Of a DNA stretch of 64,000 nucleotides, positions 54,620 through 64,000 are shown piece after piece. A program made the position numbers and the translations under genes. The notes under the pieces are model-generated. The model did not search any database and was not told where the DNA came from. It was given only the letters and a program-made list of their open reading frames with translations. Every line of letters begins with the position of its first letter. Position 1 is the stretch's first letter. The DNA lies in NCBI GenBank assembly GCA_037447655.1, contig JBBHKE010000271.1, forward strand, positions 1 to 64,000, written 5' to 3'. The stretch comes from Zygnema cylindricum. Lineage: Eukaryota > Streptophyta > Zygnematophyceae > Zygnematales > Zygnemataceae.

Positions 54620-55004
54620 ATGGCCACGTCAGCATCTTTCCCCGCCTTGCTACTGGTCGCCACACTAATTCTGGTGCTGAGCTTGGCGCCCACCTCGGAG
54701 GCCAAAATCGTAGGGAACCGTACGGAATGCCCCACCAATAATAAGTGTGGAGTGTACCTCAACCGGCAGACCAACAAGCTGCTCGTGTGCCGACAGTGTG
54801 GCTCGGAACCGAAGTGAGTATCGAACAGGATCTTTACACGTGTCATTCATCTATGAAATTGCTTTATTGAAAAACGTACTGTGCTGCCACGTGGCATCTC
54901 ATAAGCTGCGACTGACACTTGGCATGTTGACACGTGGCAGGAAAGCGGCTTTGAGGACGAGCTGCAATTGGTACACAGGGAACTGCGTGAACAGCACCAA
55001 CGGG
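54620..55004 (+). CDS. Small secreted Cys-rich protein, exons 1 and 2 (3' end missing)
   Basis: Exon 1 54620-54813 begins MATSASFPALLLVATLILVL, a clear signal peptide cut near TSEA/KIVG. It continues with TECPTNNKCGVYLNR and LLVCRQCGSEP. Donor GTGAGT in phase 2; acceptor GACACGTGGCAG; exon 2 54941-55004 encodes KAALRTSCNWYTGNCVNSTNG, donor GTGAGT. No following exon is found: 17 bp later a GA microsatellite and the inserted 2.6-kb block start. A phase-matched Cys-rich last exon lies upstream at 53534. I do not recognise the family; a role as an apoplastic peptide is only inferred from the signal peptide and cysteines. Confidence 0.65.
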
Positions 55005-55020
55005 GTGAGTTGGGTGGCAG

Positions 55021-55057
55021 GGAGAGAGAGAGAGGGAGAGAGAGAGAGAGGGAGAGA

Positions 55058-55106
<49 letters not shown>
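55021..55106. repeat. GA microsatellite at the duplication junction
   Basis: About 86 bp of GAGAGA/GGGAGA, ending exactly where R' begins. Confidence 0.95.
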
Positions 55107-55108
<2 letters not shown>

Positions 55109-55316
55109 AATAAAATGCGTACCCTACTTTATATCCGTAGAGTTTTCGTACATTTACGTACAGTTTCCGTATATTTTCGTACTTTTTAAGGTTAAATCAG
55201 AGGATTTTAGAGGTTCTTGGGGTACAGTCTCGTACATTACCGTATATTTCAGTACAACCGCCTTACATTTTTCATACTTCTAGGGTTTTTAAGATTTTTA
55301 GCATAGTTGTTCAAAA

Positions 55317-55850
55317 CCATAGTTCAAAAGTAGGTGAAAGTAGGCCCATACAATATGGCCTATTGCATGTAAAACATACAATATGACCTTAAGACCCATA
55401 TTGTATGGGTCGCAAAATGGAAAAAGAATAGTAACAGGGTTGAGTTGCACATCGATTGATAGAGAATTAAACGTCATGTCTAAATTTTGAAAAACATTCG
55501 GACAAAGAAAAAATTATGCGAGTTTTGATGTATTTTTTATTTAAACCGCCAGATTTGGACGATCGGACGGTCGCTGATCAAAGTAGCGATCTAAGAAGAT
55601 CACATGAAAATCCCATAACACAACTTACGATAGGACTATCTGTCATATTAGCGTCTGCAATTTTGAAGGCCAAATGAAAAAATTCGTCCGGCGGCGTGCG
55701 CTGTACTATGATCATACGTCAGATTCGTACGTCCGTACAGAGTGTGCACAACGCACACACATACAGTATGCCTACTCTTCAAAAGTTTTGTGCCAAGTTT
55801 TGTACGCCTACCAAAGGCCTACCATAAAAACGCCTACTTTTGAACTATGG
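55317..55850. mobile_element. CCATAGTTCAAAAGTAGG-family MITE (duplicate)
   Basis: Same element as 50727-51259 within the second duplication copy. Confidence 0.75.
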
Positions 55851-56846
55851 TTCAAACCATAGTTGTTCACGGCGATTAGTGCGAACGTACCGTACGTGAC
55901 GAATTATACGTAACAAACGCATTGAACCTTTTGATCAAATCGCAAAAAAATCGTTAATGAATTTCCTTCCGTACTGTTACGTACATAAAAAAACAAAAAC
56001 TATTACATATAACGCAGTTTGCAAGTTTTTCCCGTGAAATGATCTGTAAAACATTAAACTCTTTAAAATTTTATCACATTTTTTGTTAGTAACGGAATTT
56101 CTTTACCAAATGGTAGTCCTTGTCGTTCACCTGTGGTTCGAATGCCACGATGATAACATTTTATGCAATTTCGTCTCTGTTCCATGGCGTCTTCTTTCAA
56201 AAAAAAAATTGAAGAAAACGCCCGTACAAATTTCAAACTGAAAGCGCGAAATTATTGTGACGTTCAACGTCTCTTTTCGAAAATGTCCGTACATTTTCGA
56301 TTATATAACGTACACCTTCCGAGGTATTTCAGTTCAGTTCACTGAACAAAAAGTACCAATAAGTGCGACGCATATTTCCCGTTTTATTCCGTACATGTCC
56401 GTAAAAAAATGTACAGATACAGTAATTAGTTTATTAGTTTACAGGTTTCCGTAAAATTTCAGTTTTCAGTTTACAGAACACGTTTTTTTACGATTTTTTT
56501 CAAAAGTCACGAATTATACGTTTCAATCGCAAAAAAGGAAAAAATCGCGCGATTTGAACAACTATGGTTCAAACCGTTAAGTACTAACGATTCAATCGCG
56601 GCGTATTATACGTAAGTAACGCATTGAACGATTTGAAAAAATAGTTAAAATCGTTAGTGACTATTCCGTACATGCTAAAAAATTTCCGTATGATCGTATA
56701 GAATTCAAACTTACCGCGCGCAAATGGTGCAACACAAACGTCTCTTTTCGTAAAAGTCCGTACATTTTCAATAAAATTCCGTACATTTCCATGAGATTCC
56801 GTACGTTTCCATGAAAGTCATGTTCAGTTTACCGGACACAAAATAC

Positions 56847-57736
56847 TAGTGTTGTGTATCGGTAAGGATTTGCCGATAACAGATATGGGCCTTTTTTCGG
56901 GGACCCGATAATCGATATATTGGTACGATATATCGCTATCGGTCTTATCGCCGATAAGTAGCCGATAATATCGGCTACTTATCGGCGATAATGCCGATAA
57001 AGATAACTATCGGCGACAACTGTACGAGCCGTACAGATAAATATACGGCATGTACAATCAACTGTACGGCATGTACAATCAACTGTACGTCTTATTCCCC
57101 CGACGCGTCCTACTCACAACCCCTGAGGTACCTACCAATCAGATCATTTGTACAAGCCGAAAGTACAGTAGCCGGCATAAGATGTGTACGGCTTTAGTAC
57201 GACTCCAGTTAAAACAATGTACCTTGCACATCCGACGCCGTGGCTTTGTCCCTTTATTTTTGGGATCCACTGGAAACCTGCCACGTGTCAATCCGTCGGC
57301 TTTTTTGGCAAAAGCCGCCAAAAAAGCCATTCCGAGATTCCGGCGCTCACGCTGACCGTCCGCTCGTATTTTCTCATTGAATGTCGTCCGTTCGATTCCG
57401 GCGGCACGCATAATGTTATTTTGCATCCGTTGTACTTTGTGTCGGCCGTCTTTTTACCGTTCCATGATAATCAGTTTATCGGTACAATTCCGTACGTTCC
57501 CGTAAAATTTATGTTCAGTCAACCGCCCAAAAAGTACTACAAAGAGCAACGTATTTTTTCGTCAAATTCCGTACATTTCCCGTAAAAAACCGTACATTTC
57601 TCGTAAATTTACCGTTCAGTTTACCGAACAGAAAGTACAGAAAGTACAAATATATCGGGACCGCTGACCGTTCGATAACCGATAACTATCGGTATCGGTG
57701 TTATCGCGATAAATTTTTTACCGATACACAATACTA
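56847..57736. mobile_element. hAT-like element, TAGTGTTGTGTAT family, with target duplication
   Basis: Flanks CAAAATAC/GAAAATAC (7 of 8 identical). Interior holds TATCGG-type palindromes and a short tandem CGGCATGTACAATCAACTGTA unit, twice. Confidence 0.8.
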
Positions 57737-58424
57737 GAAAATACTAAGAAGTGCAACGCATCCTTTCGTCAAAGTCCGTACATATCCTGTAAATTTTTCG
57801 TACATTTCCCGTAAATTTCCCGTTCAGTTTACCGGACAGAAAGTACTCCGCGTTTTTTTGCGATTTTTTCAAGAGTCACGAATTATCCGTATAAATCGGG
57901 AAAAGGGGAAAAATCGCACGATTTTAACAACAGCGGTTTTAGGCTACAATTTCCCTTACAGCGAAAACTATATGAAATTTACGAAAAGTATGAAATTGAT
58001 GAATACTATGTAATTTTCGAAAACATGTAAAAATCCGTACGAATTGGAACCATGTTTTACTTTATGAACAATCTCATAGAAAGTTTTCCTTCATCATTTT
58101 TTTTTTTTTTTTTTTTTGAAAAGGATTTTACATGATTTTGAAGAAATGTGAGTGTCAAATTCATTCAGGAAAAGGACAAAAAACTATATTTCACATGCCT
58201 TACTTTTCTTGATAAGAAAAATAATAATAATACATTGTCATCTTGTTCTGAAATCGTTTTTAAATAAAAAATATTTATATTTTTTAAAAGAATAAAATGA
58301 TGATTCTGGATAATTTTTAGGAAGGCATACTGTAAAACCAAATTTTAATCTTTGTTATTTTGGCATTTTTGGCAAAAATGGATTAGGATTTTGAGTGGAC
58401 AAAATCTGTAGGCCATCTAATAGT
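57737..58424. other. Intergenic, no gene seen
   Basis: Continues the CCGTACATTTCCCGTAAA-type repetitive DNA, then AT-rich sequence with a T21 run near 58097-58117. Confidence 0.5.
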
Positions 58425-58980
58425 CCCCCCCTCTCTCTTCCTCTCTTTCCCCCTCTCTCTCTCTCTGCTCACTCTCCCTCTCACTCTCTCCCTCCCTACG
58501 TCCCTCTCCTCCTCCCTCCCTTCCCCTCATCTCTTCCCCCTTCCCTCTCTGCTCTCCTCCCTCCACCCTCCCCTCCCCCCCTCTCTCCCTCACACCCTCC
58601 CTCCCCTCACACCCTCCCTCCCCTCGCCCCCTCCCTCCCTCCATCCCTCCGTACCTCCCTTTGCCCCTCACTCCCCCCCCCCCCCCCCTCCCTCCTTCTC
58701 CCCCTCCCTCCCTCACCCAGCCCCTTCCCTCTCTCTCTCTCCGCCTCCCCTTCTCCGTTCCACCCCCCTCTCCTTTTCTCCCTCCCTCCCTCCCTCTCCC
58801 CCTCCATCCCTCCCTCCCTCTCCCCCTTCCTCCCTCTCCCTCCCCCGCCCTCCTCCCTCCACCCTCCCCTTGCCCCCTCCACCCTCCCCTTGCCCCCTCC
58901 CTCCCTCCCTCCCTCCTTCCCCCCCCCTCCCTCCCTCCCCCCCCCCCTCCCTCCCTCCCCTCCTTCCTCCCTCTACACTT
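58425..58980. repeat. Pyrimidine tract (CCCTCCCT)n
   Basis: About 555 bp with almost only C and T on the plus strand. The G-rich strand could form quadruplexes. Long Pro/Ser and Gly/Arg/Glu open frames here are by-products. Confidence 0.95.
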
Positions 58981-59875
58981 TTTAAGTACCTATTCTAAAC
59001 CTTCAATAAGAAAAAAACTTTCAACCTTCAGAAATGGTTTAAACCAGATGGTTTAACCGTTTAAACAGTCATTCAACGTTTTATGTTTTTGGTAGTATCA
59101 GTTTAAACCCAAAACTGGTATCACATGGCTTTTTCCATAAATTATTATCCGACAAACAGGAAAATAGTTCTTCAAAAATTAAAAATTAAGTTTCAGACAT
59201 GTAGTTAAAATATCACCTGCAAAATATTATCATCACTATACTAACTTTCTGTGATATATACTACGCAAAAATGAGACAGAATTTTATTCTGACACTTGTC
59301 TCACATTCGAAAAGTTCTGACTGACAGGACCTTTCTGACCTACATTCCCTAACAGGTGTAAAAAAACTACAAAGTATCCATGTCTGTTTCCATTGTTTAA
59401 CAATAAAGAAAGACTTATTTAAAGAACTCTGTGAAAAAATTGTGGTTGGGAGAAAAAAAAATAACTGACCAAACTAATGTAACGAGCTCCCCTCAAGTGA
59501 AATGGCAAAAATTGCAGCTGGTTTTGTAAGTGCGTGATAAGACCTCTACCAATTATGTAAACCTGGCCTAACCGAATAAGTAGCAACCTAATATTTACAA
59601 AATATGGTTAAATACGCGTGTATCCTAGTTACTGCGTTTCTTCAATGGCCGTGAAGTCATCCAAAATTGCCTTCGGTATCCATGCAGTTCGCTCCAAAAA
59701 CGACGGAATTGAATTGAGGTAAAAAAGTAATTGAGGTAAAAAAGTAATTGAAATGCCACACAAGAGGCCTTTACATAAAATAAATCATAGAACCACGGGA
59801 CAAAAGCGAATACGCCCGGCAAGAATATGAACTATGTGTATGCGCAACAACTAGCCGAGGTGTAACATTAACTTT
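58981..59875. other. Intergenic, no gene seen
   Basis: Unique AT-rich DNA; probably the ARM gene's downstream region. Confidence 0.5.
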
Positions 59876-61092
59876 TTAATGTATTCGTAACAACCTCAGC
59901 AATGCAGCTGCCTGCAATCATGAAAAGAGATTTGAAGTTAGCATCAAACAGTTCAACAAAACCATCTGAAAATAGGAAATGAAGAACATCGACAGTTCAA
60001 AAGCAGCAAATGCAAGCATAAACAGATCAAAGTCCAGATATACTGCATTCAAGTAAAAGAGATTACACAAAAACACAGATAGAAACAAAGGGACAAACCC
60101 AGAGACACGAAGAAAGTGAAGAGATCATACGCCAAGGAAAGGTGAAATAATCATGTCCAGACTTTTAGCATGATATTGTGGAATATTACCTTTTCTTTGG
60201 CTCGTCTTGTTCCTTGTTCTACAATAGCATTGAGTACCACTAACACCACCTCTTCTCTCACTACTAGCATCCCCTCTGTCCCTGACGATGCCACCAGCAA
60301 CAGAGCAGAAACCGCATATTCTCTTACTCTCATAGAACCATATTCCAAAGAACCAGCAAGTATTTCCACTCCATCTGCTGCAAGAATCCGTGCACAACCT
60401 TCTGAAGATTTTGCCAAGGTTGCCAAAAGAAGAACACATGCCTCTTCACATTCTGATTCCGTGTCCTCTAAAATTTCTAATACTATTTCTACAGCGTTTT
60501 CTTTTACCATAGAACGCCTCCAGTTTGCATTTATCGCCAGGTTAACAAGTCCCATGGCTGCATCTTTTTTTTCTTGGACATTATCACTGCTTTGCAAAAG
60601 TTTCAGCCAATGAGGAACTACATTTAGAGCTCTGAGAGTTTCTCTATTGGTCGGTTCAACTGCTAAGTTACATAAAGCTCCAAGAGCGTTTACACGTGCG
60701 AGTTCTGTCCTTCCTGACATCATTACTCCAACTAAAGGCTTGATGACCCCCGCGACTCCCATGAAGCCCTTCAATTCCATTTCCCAAGCTAAATTCAACA
60801 GGGCGGCAGAAGAAGCTTCCACAATATCATCGTCGTCACTTTGAAGAGCGTTTAGAAGCACTGTAACGGCACCAAAATCAGCCATGGCTTCACGGGCAGA
60901 CCATGAAAGTTTTGAAGCTGCCCGAAGTTTCAATATTGCCTCTTTTATTCCTTCTCCCTTCTCCTCTTCAGCTGCTACAACCAGCTCCCCTATTTCTGCT
61001 TTCGAATAGCAAACTTCGGTAAATGCTGTCCGCCGTTTCAAAAGATGTAAGGGAGAAGGTGGAGCTCTATTCGGTACTCTCAGCTCTCGCAT
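59876..61092 (-). CDS. Armadillo-repeat protein (two exons, 312 aa)
   Basis: Helical-repeat protein likely used for protein binding. Exon 1 61092-60190, donor GTAATA; exon 2 59911-59876, acceptor GATTGCAG; phase 0. After a basic N-end (MRELRVPNRAPPSPLHLLKR) come about five ARM repeats from residue 48 to 290: GAVTVLLNALQ, GVIKPLVGVMMSGR, ALNVVPHWLKLLQ, ENAVEIVLEILED and ADGVEILAGSLE mark successive third helices. The end GTRRAKEK|AAALLRLLRIH matches the usual close of plant PUB-ARM and related proteins, which supports the small second exon. No U-box is present, so it is not an E3 itself. The ATG at 61092 is the only one before the conserved region. Function unknown. Confidence 0.87.
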
Positions 61093-61217
61093 TATTGGCT
61101 CTGCTTTACTTTTGCCTGTTTTGATTTGCTGCCGATGAAGCTGCAATCTTGTCGTTTAGTTTCAAAATTCAAAGTTTAGTAGTTCACTTTCCTTCTCGAA
61201 TCTACTTTTCCTCTTGC

Positions 61218-61397
61218 CTTTTGGTTTCAAACAAGTAAAGAATTCCTACTTACTGTTTTAAGTTTTTTTTGGTGATATGATTCAAATGTGTATTGCTGCA
61301 GCGCAGTCTTTTGGTTTCAAACAAGTAAAGAATTCCTACTTACTGTTTTAAGTTTTTTTTGGTGATATGATTCAAATGTGTATTGCTGCAGCGCAGT
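61218..61397. repeat. 90-bp direct tandem repeat upstream of the ARM gene
   Basis: CTTTTGGTTTCAAACAAGTA to GCTGCAGCGCAGT occurs twice with no difference seen; the first bases of a third unit follow at 61398. Confidence 0.92.
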
Positions 61398-61399
61398 CT

Positions 61400-63044
61400 T
61401 TTGGTTTCAAAGCCTGCCTTGCAGGATTCAAAAATGTAACGTCCTCTCACGCGGTGTCGCAGCTCAGCAGTTTATATTGTTCCGGCATCAAAAGTTTCGA
61501 TAACTGCCCTTTTTTGATTTTGAAATTTCCTTTTGAGATTGTCGTATTGGTTAACTTTTAGGAAAGGATAACAGAATCTGCGTAATTCTTCCGGCCGGAA
61601 AGATTAACGTTTAGGGTTCAGAAAGCGTAACATAATGAAATACGTTCCGTCGGATTCCTCTAATTTCTAGTTTTGAGTCTACAGCGGTTCGAGGTCAAAG
61701 TGAGAGAAATTTTCGCGAAAGTTCGAAATCTTTGGCTAGTTGAATCGTCGATCAACGGTCAAATAGTTTCAGGATCCCAAACACAAAAAATCAATGAACG
61801 GACGAGATTGCATGATGTAAAATTTGGCTCTTTGAATTTTTGATCTGACGGCCCAAATATTCCGAATCGACAAAAAAAACTTTATTCTACACGTGGAAGA
61901 GTTGGGCTAAATAATTTTTTTCCTACAGCATAGATAAAAAGTGCGGAAACGCACGGAAGCACTATATCGTATGACCTCATATTTATACGTCTTTTACGTG
62001 TTTTTCGCTTACATTACGCGTATTATGAGAAAACTGCATATAGAGTTTCCATACCTTTTCTCACAATAAAATCACGATTTACACGTGTTCCCTTAGTTGT
62101 ACTGTAATTTGGTGACCGTACATTGACTACAGTACAGTTCCTCGGTTAGACAGAGATTCTCGATCACGCAACCGACAATGACCTTCCATTAGAGCGGTTC
62201 TTGAACCGTGTAATGATGACAAGTGGTGACCTGGGCACTAACTATCGGTTAAAAAAGCTGTTATCCATAGCCTTGTAAATACGTCATATTTCCAGAAAAA
62301 CTTTTAATCTCTCGAAAAGAAAAGTTTCTAATTCGATAAAAAAAGGCTGGAGTCTATAGAAAGAGTTGTAATTGGCAGAAAAAAAGTAATTTACTCGTTG
62401 TTTTACTTTATCTTTTTTCGTCTCTAACGTGTAAATAAGTACATTTACGTAGCATAAAACAGATTCGAAAAAGAAAGAGCCTTCACGATATCGATACCTG
62501 TACTTCTTCTTGTACTTTTAGGGTTTTGTGTTACTGGTCGACCATTCATCGACCATCCATTTTATTGGTCGCCTGAAAAGTATCAAAATGTGATTGGATG
62601 TTAGTATTTTCAATCATTGCAACCATTGCGTTTTGAAACTGTACCACGGGTTAGTTCCAGCATTACAAAAATAGGTCATCCTAAACCAGGTTCATTCTCA
62701 GTTGTGGAAGGCTATGATCCAATCAAATTGATATTTTCCACTGACAAGCAAATAAAAAAGAGTTTTTACACGTGTGTAACTGACCAGCAATATTCAATTG
62801 ACAGCAACAGCTGAAAGACGACAGCAATAGGAAGCAACAAACTGACAAACAGTACGACAACAACTAAAATGGTCTTTACTCTTTACTCTTCAGAATCTCA
62901 AATATTGTCGCGTACCACGAACGACCTCACTTTTGTCATCATTGGATACAGTACGGTAAAAGACATTTCGTACAAGACTGTCCCAATCAGCGCGGTTGGT
63001 ACGAACGGTTCGGCACTAGAACTAAAAGATTTTTGATAGGCTGT
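61400..63044. other. Intergenic, no gene seen
   Basis: No coding similarity, no clear element ends. Confidence 0.45.
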
Positions 63045-63080
63045 AGAAACCCTAAAAAACCCTAAAAAACCCTAAAAAAC
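63045..63080. repeat. Telomere-like CCCTAAAAAA repeat
   Basis: Three units of CCCTAAAAAA, a variant of the plant telomere motif CCCTAAA. Confidence 0.75.
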
Positions 63081-63152
63081 CGGTAAAATTCGATTTGATT
63101 TGGTTTCACTCTAAACTGGAAGTAATGTTGAATTATAATGTATTAAATTAGA

Positions 63153-63414
63153 CAGCGTTGTGTATGGATAAATTATTAAATTTCCTATCGCGATAGGCAG
63201 ACGATATATTGGTAGTCGGTACAAGCGAGGGTACAATAAATCGGTCTTGGACCATCGCCGATATGTCGGTTCCAACCCGTACGCTGAAGTATGGAAATAC
63301 AATAAGTAGTACAGAATCGTACATATACAGTACGAAAACGATATATTAATTGTCGGTAGGTCAAAAAAACTACATATCGGTTAAGAGTAAAAAGGCTACC
63401 GATACACAACACCA
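63153..63414. mobile_element. hAT-like element, TAGTGTTGTGTAT family (short copy)
   Basis: Ends CAGCGTTGTGTAT and ACCGATACACAACACCA; interior again TATCGG-rich. Confidence 0.6.
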
Positions 63415-63604
63415 TCGCTATTAGTGTCAGTTTTTTTCGCCACTTAAAAATATAATTTCTCCGTACACAAGTCAGATTTTCAATCGGAGACACCAACAGG
63501 AAGGTGAGAATCTAACCTTCCAATAGCAACCATCAGATTGACAATCGAACAAGTGTGCACGAAGAAAAGGTGTTTTAAGTGGCAAAAAAAAAAACTTTAA
63601 CACT
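63413..63604. mobile_element. CACCGTG-family MITE, partial
   Basis: ATCGCTATTAGTGTCAG at the left and AAACTTTAACACTA at the right; abuts the previous element. Confidence 0.6.
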
Positions 63605-63606
63605 AC

Positions 63607-63845
63607 AACCGCGAATCGTTATTAGCGTCAATGTTTTTTTCGCCACTTTAAAACATATTTTCTCCGCACACACTTGTAAGATTATGGATATGACGGTTGC
63701 GATTGAAAGGTAACATTCTCAGCTTTCGATTGGCGGTCTCAAATTGAAAATCCAACAAGTGTGTACGGAGAAAAGATGTTTTACGTGGCGAAAAAAACAT
63801 TGACGCTAATAACGATTCAAGGTGATAATAACGATTAGGGGTGTA
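63607..63845. mobile_element. CACCGTG-family MITE
   Basis: CGCGAATCGTTATTAGCGTC and GACGCTAATAACGATT ends, CTCCGCACACACTTG and CAAGTGTGTACGGAG inside; side by side with another copy. Confidence 0.7.
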
Positions 63846-64000
63846 CCGAAGGACAAGGGCTCCTAAATCAACATATCGCCATATTGTCATATTGCCAAAA
63901 TGTCATACAATGCGTAATTGGATGCCAAAGCTTTAGGGTACGGTCCAAAATACTTACAACTTGGCGAACTTAGGGTGCGTCTCTGTGTGCTTAAGTCAGG

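Larger units (their letters stand above)
55106..57736. repeat. Segmental duplication B, right copy (R')
   Basis: Starts at the edge of a GA microsatellite and ends with the hAT-like element, which here retains its target duplication. Confidence 0.9.

Noticed and set aside
58395-59056. Long Pro/Ser-rich frames in the CT tract (and Gly/Arg/Glu frames opposite)
   Set aside because: They follow from a C/T-only sequence; all three frames are open, there is no signal peptide and no splice context.

Overview
This is a nuclear plant window. Evidence: spliced genes with GT-AG introns, a plant CLC-f type chloride channel, plant DRP4-type dynamin GTPases, an armadillo-repeat protein, an arabinogalactan-like protein, and many MITEs. 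The species cannot be fixed from sequence. GA/CT-rich introns and abundant short DNA transposons with few LTR elements would suit a non-flowering land plant, but that is a guess.

Layout. (1) 1-11162, minus strand: a CLC-f chloride channel/transporter gene running off the left edge, with six exons resolved to the base. A 1.75-kb tandem duplication copied two of its exons, and a stray SEN1-type helicase fragment sits at the junction. (2) 11163-23670: mostly mobile DNA. It holds a hAT element with a perfect 8-bp target duplication, a decayed 3.3-kb PIF/Harbinger element with transposase remains, its internally deleted MITE, nested mariner-like MITEs, and a relic of the sequence that precedes the DRP4 genes. 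(3) 23672-45380: a tandem cluster of four DRP4 (Mx-like dynamin) copies. Copies 1 (25925-27862) and 4 (42608-44554) are intact; copy 2 has an internal deletion and copy 3 carries a stop and a 77-bp duplication. A two-exon secreted Pro-rich gene lies between copies 1 and 2. (4) 45675-48269, minus: an intact six-exon RING-H2 gene. Its last exon was carried along as dead relics behind DRP4 copies 2 and 3. (5) 50269-57736: repeats, including a 2.6-kb block present twice, and a small secreted Cys-rich gene whose exon order looks permuted. (6) 58425-58980: a CT-rich tract. (7) 59876-61092, minus: a two-exon ARM-repeat gene. (8) 61093-64000: intergenic DNA with MITEs.

The unifying theme is repeated local duplication that respects or reuses gene parts: exons of CLC-f, splice-donor neighbourhoods inside its introns, the first half of the DRP4 GTPase domain (present twice in tandem in copies 2 and 3), the RING last exon, and a repeat block between exons of the Cys-rich gene. 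Insertions with target duplications, and empty sites in paralogous copies, let several of these events be ordered in time. All of this was read by eye; identity levels are impressions, not computed values.
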